Shown piece by piece: positions 18,204 through 27,057 of a stretch of DNA of 64,000 nt. The DNA lies in contig NZ_NERU01000007.1 in NCBI RefSeq assembly GCF_003063265.1, positions 62,001 to 126,000 of the forward strand, given 5' to 3'. Within the stretch, counting starts at the first letter, position 1. Each line of letters opens with the position of its first letter. The translations under genes and the position numbers were made by a program. The stretch comes from Limnohabitans sp. WS1. Its GTDB lineage: Bacteria; Pseudomonadota; Gammaproteobacteria; Burkholderiales; Burkholderiaceae_C. The notes beneath the pieces are model-generated. The model saw nothing but the letters and a program-made list of their open reading frames with translations. It was not told where the DNA came from and searched no databases.

Positions 18204-19616
18204 TCAAAACCGGTAATAAATGAAATTGGGCACCCCTTCGGGCCCATAAAACAGCACCAAGCAAAGCAAGAGTGCCAACACCAACACGCCCCCCCAGAGG
18301 GGCAACCGTGCCAAATGCACCGTTGCCTTGTGTTCCCATTGAGCGGCCCATGGGCTGAGCCCGGCCACACACAGCGCGATCAACACCAGGCTCCAGGCCT
18401 GTGGGATGTCGTCTGCCCAAAAGCCTTTGGCGTTGAAAAACAAGCCCTGCAGCATTTGTAAAGCCTGAGGCACCGAGTCTGCCCTGAAAAAGACCCAAGC
18501 CAAGCTGACAAACACAAAAGTCATCATTTGTGCGGCCCAACGAGGCCAAACAGGCATGCCCAGGCGCTGAGCCCCGTTCACCACCACGACCCCCAAGCCA
18601 TGCAACAGTCCCCACACCACAAAGGTCCAATTGGCCCCGTGCCACAAACCACTGATGAGCATGCCCAACAACACGTTGAGCTGGGTTCGGCCAAAGCCAC
18701 GGCGATTGCCCCCCAGGGGAATGTAGATGTAATCGCGGATAAAACTGGACAAAGACACATGCCAGCGGGACCAGAAATCCGACAAATTCCGCGCCAGATA
18801 GGGTTGCCTGAAATTCACGGGCAAAGTGAAGCCCAACAACAAGGCCAGGCCAGTCACGATCGATGTGTAGCCTGCAAAATCGAGAAAAATTTGCAGGCTG
18901 TAACCCAGCATGGCGGCCATCAAAGCCAAGCTGCTGAATTGCTCGGGAAATTTGTAAACCGGATCGACCCACTGGGCTGACAAATATGAGGCCAACACCA
19001 CTTTTTGCACCAAACCCAAACTGATGAGGTAGAAGGCCAACCAGGCTTGTTTGGGATGGCCCACCCGAGTTTGAGGATCGCGATCGTCGATTTGGTCGAA
19101 AAAATGATCGGCTCGCAAAATGGGGCCCGCAAACAAAGTGGGCCAAAAACTCAAAAACAGCAGCACATCGGCCCATGAGCGGGCCAATCTCGGCTGACGC
19201 CCGACCATCACCAAGTAAGTGACGGCCTGAAAAGTGAAAAAAGAAACCCCCACGGGGGCCACCACGTCCAGCACGGGCAACAGTGCGTCAAACCCCATGC
19301 CCTGCAACACGGCCTGAAAAGTCTCACGCACAAATTCATAATATTTGAGCGACAACAAAAAAGTACCTGCCAGCCACAATCCCAACCACAAGGGGCGACG
19401 GCAGGCGGGCACGCTTTGCATGCGTCTGCCCAGTGCCCACATGGCGGTGCTGTACACGCACAAAAAAACGGCAAACTTGGGCACCCACGTCGCGTAAAGG
19501 CCATAGCCCGTCAGGATGAGCAAACCCCGCTGCCAGCCTGGCCTGCTGGCCAATGCCCAATAAACGGGCAAAAACAAGAGGCAAAAAAGCCCGAACTCCG
19601 GCGACACAAAACTCAT
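18204..19616 (-). CDS. MBOAT family O-acyltransferase (AlgI/PatA/DltB-like)
   Basis: Multi-pass membrane protein of 470 residues that should move acyl (usually acetyl) groups from the cytoplasm to an outside acceptor. Family features are SRWHVSLSSFIRDYIYIPLG, GGNRRG, and the catalytic-His segment GLWHGANWTFVVWGLLHG. The N-terminus MSFVSPEFGLFCLLFLPVYW is a normal AlgI-type start. It is the second gene of a tight minus-strand operon (lytic transglycosylase, MBOAT, two SGNH proteins). There is no alginate synthase nearby, so the acceptor may be peptidoglycan or another envelope glycan. Confidence 0.88.
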   Translation of the reverse strand: MSFVSPEFGLFCLLFLPVYWALASRPGWQRGLLILTGYGLYATWVPKFAVFLCVYSTAMWALGRRMQSVPACRRPLWLGLWLAGTFLLSLKYYEFVRETFQAVLQGMGFDALLPVLDVVAPVGVSFFTFQAVTYLVMVGRQPRLARSWADVLLFLSFWPTLFAGPILRADHFFDQIDDRDPQTRVGHPKQAWLAFYLISLGLVQKVVLASYLSAQWVDPVYKFPEQFSSLALMAAMLGYSLQIFLDFAGYTSIVTGLALLLGFTLPVNFRQPYLARNLSDFWSRWHVSLSSFIRDYIYIPLGGNRRGFGRTQLNVLLGMLISGLWHGANWTFVVWGLLHGLGVVVVNGAQRLGMPVWPRWAAQMMTFVFVSLAWVFFRADSVPQALQMLQGLFFNAKGFWADDIPQAWSLVLIALCVAGLSPWAAQWEHKATVHLARLPLWGGVLVLALLLCLVLFYGPEGVPNFIYYRF

Positions 19617-19626
19617 GAACTCAAGC

Positions 19627-20355
19627 TCATTGAATGGGCACGCTCACACCTGCAGCCACTTGATCAAGACGGGCCTGCTCAGCTTGGACTTTGGCCACAT
19701 AACCACCATCTTCTGTGACAGCGTCGCCACCGAGATAAAACCGCAAACCATCTTCCAAAGAACCGCCCTTGAGTTTGATCGAATCGGCAAGCACCGACAC
19801 GCCCACGCGCAAATTGGTGATCGGGTCGAAAGCGGCCAGTTTTCCCCCATAGGCTTCGTAGCGCTTGGCATGAATCGTGGTCATCACCTGCATCAGGCCC
19901 TGCGCCCCTGCATGACTTTGCACATAAGGGTGGAAGTTGGACTCGATCGCCATGACTGCCAAAATCAAATGAGGGGCTAATTTATGACGCTTGGCCAAGA
20001 CATGGGCCTCGGCCACCAAGGCCGCCAAAGGCTCAGGTGCAATTTTGTATTTCTGCCCCAACCAGATCGCCACCGCCGCTTGCGAGCGAGGCAGGTCTTT
20101 CAAATCGACTGCCGTGGCACGATCGGCCGTGTTTTGAGGCAACCAGGTAATCAGCACTTGGCGATCACGCAGCCAATTGAACAAGGCTTCTTCGGCCATG
20201 TGCAGGCCTTGCGGGTGCCACCACAGGGCCATCACCACCGCAGCCGCACTCAAGCCCACCATGGCCAAACCACTGTGAGTGACAAGAAACAAGCCCTGCG
20301 CGATGTCACGCAAGACCGTTCGAATGGGGGGGCACCAAGTGCAGTGGAGGGGCAT
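19627..20355 (-). CDS. Membrane-anchored lytic transglycosylase (SLT domain)
   Basis: Protein of 242 residues with one N-terminal membrane segment (about 30-48) and a C-terminal soluble lytic transglycosylase fold: ILAVMAIESNFHPYVQSHAG with the catalytic Glu, GAQGLMQVM, and a final YLGGDAV/YVAKVQ repair-type segment. Such enzymes cut the glycan strand of peptidoglycan in the periplasm. It ends 10 bases before the MBOAT start, so it leads the operon. Pairing a murein hydrolase with an MBOAT/SGNH system suggests control of peptidoglycan O-acetylation, which is known to block lytic transglycosylases; this is inference. The true start may lie further in (for example 20262). Confidence 0.82.
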   Translation of the reverse strand: MPLHCTWCPPIRTVLRDIAQGLFLVTHSGLAMVGLSAAAVVMALWWHPQGLHMAEEALFNWLRDRQVLITWLPQNTADRATAVDLKDLPRSQAAVAIWLGQKYKIAPEPLAALVAEAHVLAKRHKLAPHLILAVMAIESNFHPYVQSHAGAQGLMQVMTTIHAKRYEAYGGKLAAFDPITNLRVGVSVLADSIKLKGGSLEDGLRFYLGGDAVTEDGGYVAKVQAEQARLDQVAAGVSVPIQ

Positions 20356-20442
20356 CAGAATAAGACCAGTCTGCCATTATAAATTTGTGGCCCTTGATGC
20401 GCGTCTGCCACCGCCCTTGGCCGCTCACGGGATAATGCCGGC

Positions 20443-21618
20443 ATGTCTCATCTCACCCGTGTGGTCGTCGGTTTGTCCGGCGGCGTCGATTCCGCTGTCA
20501 CCGCTCACCTGCTCAAGCAACAAGGCCATGAGGTGATCGGCATTTTCATGAAAAACTGGGAAGACGACGATGACAGCGAATACTGCTCGTCCAATGTCGA
20601 CTTCGTTGATGCAGCGGCCGTGGCCGATGTGCTGGGCATCGAGATCGAGCATGTCAACTTCGCAGCCGATTACAAGGACCGGGTTTTTTCCGAGTTTGTG
20701 CGTGAATACCAGGCCGGACGCACGCCCAACCCGGACATCTTGTGCAACGCCGAGATCAAGTTCAAGTCGTTTTTGGACCACGCCATGCGGCTGGGTGCTG
20801 AAAAAATCGCCACAGGCCACTATGCCCGCGTGCGACTGAACGCCACTACAGGCCGCCATGAACTACTCAAAGGTCTGGACCCCAGCAAAGATCAAAGCTA
20901 CTTTTTGCACCGCCTGAACCAGGCGCAGCTGTCCAAAACCCTGTTTCCGGTGGGTGAGTTGCACAAGACCGAAGTGCGCCGCATCGCCGAAGAGATTGGT
21001 CTGCCCAATGCCAAAAAGAAAGACTCCACGGGCATTTGCTTCATCGGCGAACGCCCTTTCAGGGAGTTTTTAAACCGCTATATCAGCAAAGAACCCGGCC
21101 CCATCAAAGACCCGTCTGGCCGCACGATCGGTCGGCATGTGGGGCTGAGTTTTTACACCTTGGGGCAACGCCAGGGCTTAGGGATCGGCGGCATCAAGGC
21201 CAAAGGCGCTGAAATGAAAGCCCTGCAAGCCCAAGGTTTGCGCGGCGCAGGTGAGCACACACCTTGGTTTGTGGCCCGCAAGGACATCCCGAACAACACC
21301 TTGTGGGTGGTGCAAGGCCACGACCACCCTTGGCTGCTGTCGCCCCAGCTGCAAGCCACCGATGTGAGCTGGTGCTCAGGCCAGCCCCCTGCACCCGGGG
21401 CCTACGCCGCCAAGACGCGTTACCGACAAGCCGATGCGGCCTGCAGCTACCTCCCCCTGCCCATGGTAGAAAGTCAAGTGGGCACTGAACTGGGCTTTGA
21501 ACTGAACTTTGCACAAGACCAATGGGCCGTCACACCCGGCCAAAGCGCCGTTCTGTATGACGGCGAGGTATGCCTGGGCGGCGGCGTCATTGCCAGCCGA
21601 GAAACCGCCCGGACTTGA
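20443..21618 (+). CDS. mnmA: tRNA 2-thiouridine(34) synthase MnmA
   Basis: Thiolates the wobble uridine of tRNA Lys, Glu and Gln using sulfur from the Tus/IscS relay. The 391 residues begin with the PP-loop SGGVDS at 12-17. Other motifs are the catalytic Cys in [13 protein letters not shown], the ATGHYARVR segment, the second Cys in [15 protein letters not shown], and C-terminal PFAM-like beta domains. It faces the lytic transglycosylase gene and converges with the Rieske beta subunit. Confidence 0.96.
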   Translation: MSHLTRVVVGLSGGVDSAVTAHLLKQQGHEVIGIFMKNWEDDDDSEYCSSNVDFVDAAAVADVLGIEIEHVNFAADYKDRVFSEFVREYQAGRTPNPDILCNAEIKFKSFLDHAMRLGAEKIATGHYARVRLNATTGRHELLKGLDPSKDQSYFLHRLNQAQLSKTLFPVGELHKTEVRRIAEEIGLPNAKKKDSTGICFIGERPFREFLNRYISKEPGPIKDPSGRTIGRHVGLSFYTLGQRQGLGIGGIKAKGAEMKALQAQGLRGAGEHTPWFVARKDIPNNTLWVVQGHDHPWLLSPQLQATDVSWCSGQPPAPGAYAAKTRYRQADAACSYLPLPMVESQVGTELGFELNFAQDQWAVTPGQSAVLYDGEVCLGGGVIASRETART

Positions 21619-21661
21619 GTCAGGTGCAGGTCTCCACAGCGGTGTGTCCCCTTTTGCAGGT

Positions 21662-22288
21662 TTACACCCAGGCCTGGATCACGTAGTCGTAAGCGGCCTG
21701 GCCGTTGGTCATGTCCACCCGCTGCAACTGGATCTTCCAGGCCCCCTCTTGCAGCACGAGGCTGTGCCGATAACTGCCCCCAAAATGGCGCACCTGATCA
21801 CGGCGCATTTCCATCATCTGAAAGCGCGAATACACCTCCAGCGTGGTGGGCGTGGCCGCTTCAATCACGATGTTGCCTACCAGGTGATTGGTGCCCCATT
21901 GGGCCGCTTGTGACCAGGCGTTGGGGTGCAGCAACCGGCCCATGCGCACTTCCATCAACAAACGATCCTCTGCAAAAATCGATGCCTCACGTCGCCAATC
22001 GGTCTGCAAAGGGGTCGAAGGCATCCAGTAAACGCCTTCTTCGGTGAACAACTCGGTCCATTCACCCCAGGCCTTGTTGTCGAGCAAAGCCGCTTGATGG
22101 AACAGCAACTCTTCAACCTGGCGACGCAAGGCCGCATCCACGGCGATGGCTTTGGGAATGTAGCCCTGACTGGGCAGGCGACCACGCCCCATGTGGTCGG
22201 GTGCGATGGATTCGGCACCCGACATGGACTGGATGGCTTCGATCACCACGCCCGTGCCCAGGGCCTCTTTGACTTCTTTGGGTTGCAT
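21662..22288 (-). CDS. Aromatic-ring-hydroxylating dioxygenase, beta subunit
   Basis: Small subunit (208 residues) of a Rieske non-heme iron oxygenase, with the SnoaL/NTF2-like fold of that family: VEELLFHQAALLDNKAWGEW, GVYWMPSTP, HPNAWSQAAQWGTNHLVGN and SYRHSLVLQEGAWKIQLQRV. It supports the alpha subunit structurally and carries no iron. It follows the alpha gene by 16 bases on the same strand. The first 40 residues are longer than in common beta subunits. Confidence 0.88.
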   Translation of the reverse strand: MQPKEVKEALGTGVVIEAIQSMSGAESIAPDHMGRGRLPSQGYIPKAIAVDAALRRQVEELLFHQAALLDNKAWGEWTELFTEEGVYWMPSTPLQTDWRREASIFAEDRLLMEVRMGRLLHPNAWSQAAQWGTNHLVGNIVIEAATPTTLEVYSRFQMMEMRRDQVRHFGGSYRHSLVLQEGAWKIQLQRVDMTNGQAAYDYVIQAWV

Positions 22289-22304
22289 GAATCATGTCTC
22301 CTGT

Positions 22305-23627
22305 TCAGGCCTTGGCCGTGGGTTGAATGGCGGCGCGGATGTACGACTCCCAGGCCTTGAACTGGTTGCGCATCACCACTTCACTGGTGCCGTTGTTCGA
22401 ATAGAGCACACCGTCTTTTTCGGTGTCGCCCCCGTAATTGCGGTGAAAGCTCACCCATTCACCACCTTTGGATTCGAGCCCCAGCTGGCCCTTGGTCCAG
22501 TTTTCGAGGTCATCGGCGTTGATCATGGTGGCGGGTGAATTGACCAGGTTGAAGTACCACAGCGAACGCTCGTAGATCGCCTCAGGTACACCCTTGAGGC
22601 GGAAATGCCAGATCTCGGACAGCGTCTTGTTGGGCGCCATCGGGCGCAGGCAGCGCAACTGCTGCAAGGGCGACTGCACCGACAAATAGGGGTAAATCAG
22701 CACATGGTGAATGCTGCGCGAGAGGTACTCTTCGCCCTTTTCTTCGCCATAGGCCTGTTTGATCAAGGCCTCGTATTCGACCGTGTCCGGGTCGGTAGGG
22801 CGCAGGCCCATATAGGCCTTCAAGATGCCATGGCCGTATTTGAAGTTGACCGTCTGCACCGAATCCCACTGGTCAAAGCTGGAGGCAAAAGTCGACAGGT
22901 AATGGAAAAACAAGGGGGCCGAGCCTGTGTCTTTCTTGAGGCGCTGCTCCACTCGGCGGGCCGAGACCCCGGTGGATTGGTGCGTGACGGAGGGGTGCAG
23001 GGCATCGAGCTGGTTTTCCATGAAGAACTTCCAGTTCGAATGCTGCACCACACGGTGACACACCGGCACGGCTTCCACCTCACCCACGGGCGAGCGGTCA
23101 CACATGTCGTCAAACGCTATTTTTGCCTCGCCCAGAAAGTCGACCAAGCTCGGGCCTTCTTTGGACAGGCTGGCAAACACAAAGCCACGGTAGCTGTCCA
23201 CACGGGCGGCAGGCACCATGCTGCAATCGGCATCGTCGGTGTGCATGCGGGTGCCGTCGTAGCCTTTGACCAGCGGGATGGCCTTGACCTTGCCATTGAG
23301 GTGAAAGCTCCAGGCATGGTACGAGCACACAAAACCCTTGCCCGTGTTGCCGCTTTGGTTGCCGCACAACTCCACACCCCGGTGAGGGCAGCGGTTGTAG
23401 AGCACGCGCACACTGCGGTCCACATCGCGCACCATGACCATGGGCTGACGCCCGATCTGCATGGTGAAGTAATCACCAACCTCCTTGACCTGCGATTCGT
23501 GGCCGCAGTAAACCCAGGCTTTCTCGAAAATATGTTCCATCTCCAGATCAAACAGCGCTTGATCCGTGTAGACACTCTTATGAACACGGTCCGGTTGAAC
23601 CAGGTTCTCCAAAACGATCGGTTGCAT
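22305..23627 (-). CDS. Aromatic-ring-hydroxylating dioxygenase, Rieske alpha subunit
   Basis: Catalytic subunit of 440 residues. The Rieske [2Fe-2S] ligands are in CPHRG and CSYHAW (C-x-H...C-x2-H), near residues 80-105. The mononuclear iron site is seen in ENQLDALHPSVTH, with two His and a nearby Asp. The start at 23627 has AAGGAG eight bases upstream. No ferredoxin or reductase gene is in the window, so electrons must come from elsewhere. The substrate cannot be told; the subfamily resembles benzoate/anthranilate/salicylate-type oxygenases. A LysR regulator is divergent. Confidence 0.9.
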   Translation of the reverse strand: MQPIVLENLVQPDRVHKSVYTDQALFDLEMEHIFEKAWVYCGHESQVKEVGDYFTMQIGRQPMVMVRDVDRSVRVLYNRCPHRGVELCGNQSGNTGKGFVCSYHAWSFHLNGKVKAIPLVKGYDGTRMHTDDADCSMVPAARVDSYRGFVFASLSKEGPSLVDFLGEAKIAFDDMCDRSPVGEVEAVPVCHRVVQHSNWKFFMENQLDALHPSVTHQSTGVSARRVEQRLKKDTGSAPLFFHYLSTFASSFDQWDSVQTVNFKYGHGILKAYMGLRPTDPDTVEYEALIKQAYGEEKGEEYLSRSIHHVLIYPYLSVQSPLQQLRCLRPMAPNKTLSEIWHFRLKGVPEAIYERSLWYFNLVNSPATMINADDLENWTKGQLGLESKGGEWVSFHRNYGGDTEKDGVLYSNNGTSEVVMRNQFKAWESYIRAAIQPTAKA

Positions 23628-23677
23628 GAAAACTCCTTGGCAGGCTTCAGGGGGGATGACAGGCCTCAAGTTAACAA

Positions 23678-23695
23678 AGGTCAAGTCCTTGACCT
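23678..23695. promoter_or_regulatory. Palindromic operator between Rieske oxygenase and LysR genes
   Basis: A perfect 18-base inverted repeat (AGGTCAAG-TC-CTTGACCT) lies about midway in the 102-base divergent gap, roughly 50 bases from the oxygenase start and 35 from the LysR start. This is the usual place for the autoregulatory and activating site of a LysR protein. Confidence 0.6.
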
Positions 23696-23729
23696 ACAAC
23701 CTGTCATGCTATTTCCATTACCATGGGTT

Positions 23730-24629
23730 ATGGATTACCGAAAAGTTCAACTCTTCTTGGCGGCCGCCCGTTTGGGCAACATGACCGAAGCCGCTGCGTC
23801 GCTGGATATTTCCCAACCCGCCTTGTCCAAAAGCATCAAGTCGCTTGAAAAAACCCTGGGCGTGCGCCTGCTGGAACGTGGACGCTTCGGGGTGAGCGTC
23901 ACCCCCTTTGGCCAGGCCCTGATGCAACACGGCCAGGTGATGGAGGCAGAAATGCGCAATGCGGTGGGCGAAATCCAGGCCATGCGCGGTGCTCAGCGTG
24001 GCCATGTGATGATGGGATGCGGGCCCACCGAAGCCACCCGTTTGTTGCCCTTGGCGCTGCAAGCTCTGACCCAAGACAACCCGGACATCAAGGTGACGGT
24101 GTTGTACGGTTTGAACGAAGCCCTGATGCCTTGGGTCAAGCAAGGCGAAGTGGACTTTGCCTTGTCATCGGTGCCCGCTCGCGCCACCGACCCTGACCTC
24201 AGCCATGAGCGTCTGTTGACCGAAAACGCCACCGTGGTGGCCCGGGCCGGGCACCCCTTGGCACAGCATAAAGTCGTCACGCCCGAGATGCTCACCCCAT
24301 ACCCTTGGGTACTGCCGCGACAGCGCGAACTGGAACGCCTGGCTTTTGACGATTATTTCGTGGCGCATGGACTGGAGCCGCCAACCGCCCAAGTCGAGAC
24401 CACCTCCACGGTGCTGATGAAATCCATGGTGATGCAAAGCGATGCACTCACCTTCATCCCGGAAGAATTGATTTACTGGGAAGTCCGCGCGGGCCAACTG
24501 CAGCCTCTGCAAGCCACAGGCAACCCATGGGTCCGGCATGTGGGTGTCACGCGCAGATGCAAGGGCACCCTCAGCCCAGCCAGCCAGCGGCTGCTGGCGG
24601 CAATCAAGTCGGTGGCAAAAAAATTCTGA
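23730..24629 (+). CDS. LysR-family transcriptional regulator of the Rieske oxygenase
   Basis: Regulator of 299 residues: N-terminal helix-turn-helix (MDYRKVQLFLAAARLGNMTE, AASLDISQPALSKSIKSLE, LGVRLLERGRFGVSVTPFG) followed by a two-lobe effector-binding domain. The open frame extends a long way upstream into the oxygenase gene, but homology begins only at the ATG at 23730. It is divergent from the Rieske genes, with an 18-base palindrome between, so it probably controls them in response to the substrate. It converges on livF with only three bases between stops. Confidence 0.9.
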   Translation: MDYRKVQLFLAAARLGNMTEAAASLDISQPALSKSIKSLEKTLGVRLLERGRFGVSVTPFGQALMQHGQVMEAEMRNAVGEIQAMRGAQRGHVMMGCGPTEATRLLPLALQALTQDNPDIKVTVLYGLNEALMPWVKQGEVDFALSSVPARATDPDLSHERLLTENATVVARAGHPLAQHKVVTPEMLTPYPWVLPRQRELERLAFDDYFVAHGLEPPTAQVETTSTVLMKSMVMQSDALTFIPEELIYWEVRAGQLQPLQATGNPWVRHVGVTRRCKGTLSPASQRLLAAIKSVAKKF

Positions 24630-24632
24630 CGC

Positions 24633-25340
24633 TCAAACACCGAGATAACGGGTCCACAGCTCACGCTGATCCTTGAGCGCTTGAGAATCCCCTGCCCACG
24701 CCACTTGCCCGCGCTCAACAATGACATGGTGGTCGGCAATGTCCACCAGGCGGTTGACGTATTTGTCGACCACGATCAGGGTCTGGCCTTCTTCGCGCAG
24801 CAAACGCAGGCAACGCCAGATCTCCTCGCGAATCAGCGGGGCCAGACCTTCGGTGGCCTCGTCCAGAATCATCAGCCTCGGGTTGGTGACCAACGCACGG
24901 CCAATGGCCAGCATTTGCTGCTCGCCGCCCGACAACTGCGAGCCCATGTTGGCGCGACGCTCGGCCAGGCGCGGAAACAGTTCATAAACCCGTGCAGGCG
25001 TCCAGGGCGTGCGGCTTTGGTGGCGGTTGCTGGCAAAAGCCGTCAAGTGCTCGTCCACCGACAAATTGGGAAAGACTTGTCGCCCCTCGGGCACCACGGC
25101 CAAGCCCAGCCGCGCCACCCGGTCGGCCGTTTGGTTGGTGATGTCGTGGCCATCAAAGACCACCTGTCCAGACTTGACCGACTTGAGCCCCAAAATGCTG
25201 CGGATCAGCGTGGTTTTGCCCATGCCGTTGCGACCCAGCAAACCCATCACCTCGCCCGGCATCAAGCTCAGGCCCATGCCAAACAGAACCTGGCTTTCGC
25301 CATACGCGGCCTGCACATCGCGCACTTGCAACAAGCTCAT
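24633..25340 (-). CDS. livF: Branched-chain-type ABC transporter ATP-binding protein LivF
   Basis: Second ATPase of a high-affinity branched-chain amino acid or amide/acid-type importer, 235 residues. Walker A is LLGRNGMGKTT, the signature LSGGEQQMLAIGRALV, Walker B LMILDEATEGLAP, and the Q-loop region VPEGRQVFPNLSV is the LivF hallmark. It starts inside the end of livG (ATGA overlap) and is the last gene of the livKHMGF group. Confidence 0.92.
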   Translation of the reverse strand: MSLLQVRDVQAAYGESQVLFGMGLSLMPGEVMGLLGRNGMGKTTLIRSILGLKSVKSGQVVFDGHDITNQTADRVARLGLAVVPEGRQVFPNLSVDEHLTAFASNRHQSRTPWTPARVYELFPRLAERRANMGSQLSGGEQQMLAIGRALVTNPRLMILDEATEGLAPLIREEIWRCLRLLREEGQTLIVVDKYVNRLVDIADHHVIVERGQVAWAGDSQALKDQRELWTRYLGV

Positions 25341-26092
25341 GCGTGCTCCTCACCCAGGTAAGCGGCAATCACCTGGGGGTTGTGCCGAATGGCCTCGGAT
25401 GAGCCCGTAGCGACCAACGCGCCGTTGACCAGCACCGATATGCGGTCGGCCAATCGGAACACCGCGTCCATGTCGTGCTCGATCAACAAAATGGCCACCT
25501 GGCTGCGCAGCTTCAGGATCAGGTTCAAGATCCGCTCGGATTCGACCGGCCCCGCACCGGCCATGGGCTCGTCCAGCAACAACAACTTCGGCCGGGTGGC
25601 CACCGCCAAACCCAGCTCCAGAATGCGCTGCTCGCCATGCGACAGCTCGCTGGCCGAATCGTGCGCCCGGTCCTGCAAACCCAATTCCTGAAGCACAGCC
25701 ATGGCCTGGTCCGTCAAGGCCTTGTCGCTGCGCACCGGACGCCAGAAAGAAAAACTGTTCCCGCTGCGGGCTTGCACCGACAGGGCCACGTTGTCCAACA
25801 CGGTGAAGGATTTGAACAAACGCGTGATCTGAAAAGACCTGGCCAGTCCGCGGTGCACCCGCTCGTGGGTGGGCATGGCCGTGACGTCGTGGCCATCAAA
25901 AAAGATCTGCCCGCTGTCGCTGGGCAAATGGCCCGACAGCTGGGCCACCAGACTGGTCTTGCCCGCCCCGTTCGGGCCAATCAAGGCGTGGATTTCTCCC
26001 GGCTGCACATCCAGCGTGACGTGGTCAGTGGCCCGCAAGGCACCAAACTGCTTGACCAGGTCTTTCACCTGAAGCAAGGCCCCGTTGCTCAT
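25337..26092 (-). CDS. livG: Branched-chain-type ABC transporter ATP-binding protein LivG
   Basis: ATPase of 251 residues: Walker A GPNGAGKTS, the LivG-type ARSFQITRLFKSFTVLDNV segment, signature LSHGEQRILELGLAVA and Walker B LLLDEPMAGAGP. The common MAGMNP sequence of LivG is MAGAGP here. The ATG at 26092 overlaps the livM stop by four bases; the longer open frame upstream is just the livM reading frame shifted. Part of the liv operon. Confidence 0.92.
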   Translation of the reverse strand: MSNGALLQVKDLVKQFGALRATDHVTLDVQPGEIHALIGPNGAGKTSLVAQLSGHLPSDSGQIFFDGHDVTAMPTHERVHRGLARSFQITRLFKSFTVLDNVALSVQARSGNSFSFWRPVRSDKALTDQAMAVLQELGLQDRAHDSASELSHGEQRILELGLAVATRPKLLLLDEPMAGAGPVESERILNLILKLRSQVAILLIEHDMDAVFRLADRISVLVNGALVATGSSEAIRHNPQVIAAYLGEEHA

Positions 26093-27054
26093 GCCTTCCC
26101 CCCCACGTTGGCCGCCTTGCGACGAATCAAGCCCGCCAGGCCTTTGGGGGCCAGCAAGACCACCGCAAGCAAGAACCAGCCCACATAAAACTGCCAATGC
26201 AAGGTGTATTCGGCCAGCACGTCTTCCAGAATCAGCAGCACCAGTGCCCCCCACAAACCGCCTGTGAGTGTGCCCACACCGCCCAAAATGACCATGACCA
26301 TCAAGATGCCAGACTGCGTCCAGTGCATCAGGTTCGGGCTGACGTAATTTTGGTGGTTGACCATCAAGGCACCCGCCAAGCCACCCAAAGTGCCGGCAAT
26401 GACAAACAACACCCACTTGTAGCGGTAAGACGGAAAGCCGATGGCATCCACCCGCACATCGTCATCGCGGATCGCCAGGATCACCCGGCCAAAGCGCGAA
26501 TGCATGATGCGTGAAATCAGCACCAAGGTGACCACCAACACCAGCAGCACCACAAAGTAAAAGGTCACATCGTTCTTCAGGTCCAGGCCCAGCCCAAAAT
26601 CAGAGCGCTGCTTGATGTTCAGACCCTCATCGCCCCCATAGGCCTTGATGGAGTTGACCAGGTAATAAATCATCTGGGCAAAGGCCAGCGTGATCATGAT
26701 GAAGTACACCCCTCGGGTGCGCAAAGAAATGGCACCGATGATGCCCGCCACCAACGCCGACAACCCCATGGCGATGGCAAAACCCGTCCAGCCATTGGTG
26801 TGGCCCTCGGTGATCAGGATGCCCACGGTGTAGGCCCCAATGCCCACAAACGCGGCATGCCCGAAGGACACCAGACCGCCGTAGCCCAAAATCAGATTCA
26901 AGCTGCAGGCAGCAATGCCATAAATCATCATGCGGCTGAGCATGCTGACGTAAAAATCCATGTCCCGGGCATGCAAGAACAATGGCAAGGCGATCGCCCC
27001 CGCCAGCACGAGACCCCAAACCCAGACCGGTGTTTTGTGGTTCATCAGACCCAT
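26089..27054 (-). CDS. livM: Branched-chain-type ABC transporter permease LivM
   Basis: Inner-membrane permease of 321 residues with about nine hydrophobic segments. Family hallmarks are SLNLILGYGGLVSFGHAAF, LRTRGVYFIMITLAFAQM and GALMVNHQNYVSPNLMHW. It pairs with LivH to form the channel. The start at 27054 lies three bases after livH; a second ATG at 27045 is possible. Same operon. Confidence 0.92.
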   Translation of the reverse strand: MGLMNHKTPVWVWGLVLAGAIALPLFLHARDMDFYVSMLSRMMIYGIAACSLNLILGYGGLVSFGHAAFVGIGAYTVGILITEGHTNGWTGFAIAMGLSALVAGIIGAISLRTRGVYFIMITLAFAQMIYYLVNSIKAYGGDEGLNIKQRSDFGLGLDLKNDVTFYFVVLLVLVVTLVLISRIMHSRFGRVILAIRDDDVRVDAIGFPSYRYKWVLFVIAGTLGGLAGALMVNHQNYVSPNLMHWTQSGILMVMVILGGVGTLTGGLWGALVLLILEDVLAEYTLHWQFYVGWFLLAVVLLAPKGLAGLIRRKAANVGGKA

Positions 27055-27057
27055 TCC

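Noticed and set aside
22605-23729. Long N-terminal extension of the LysR gene
   Set aside because: It is the antisense of the Rieske alpha gene; the helix-turn-helix begins only at 23730.
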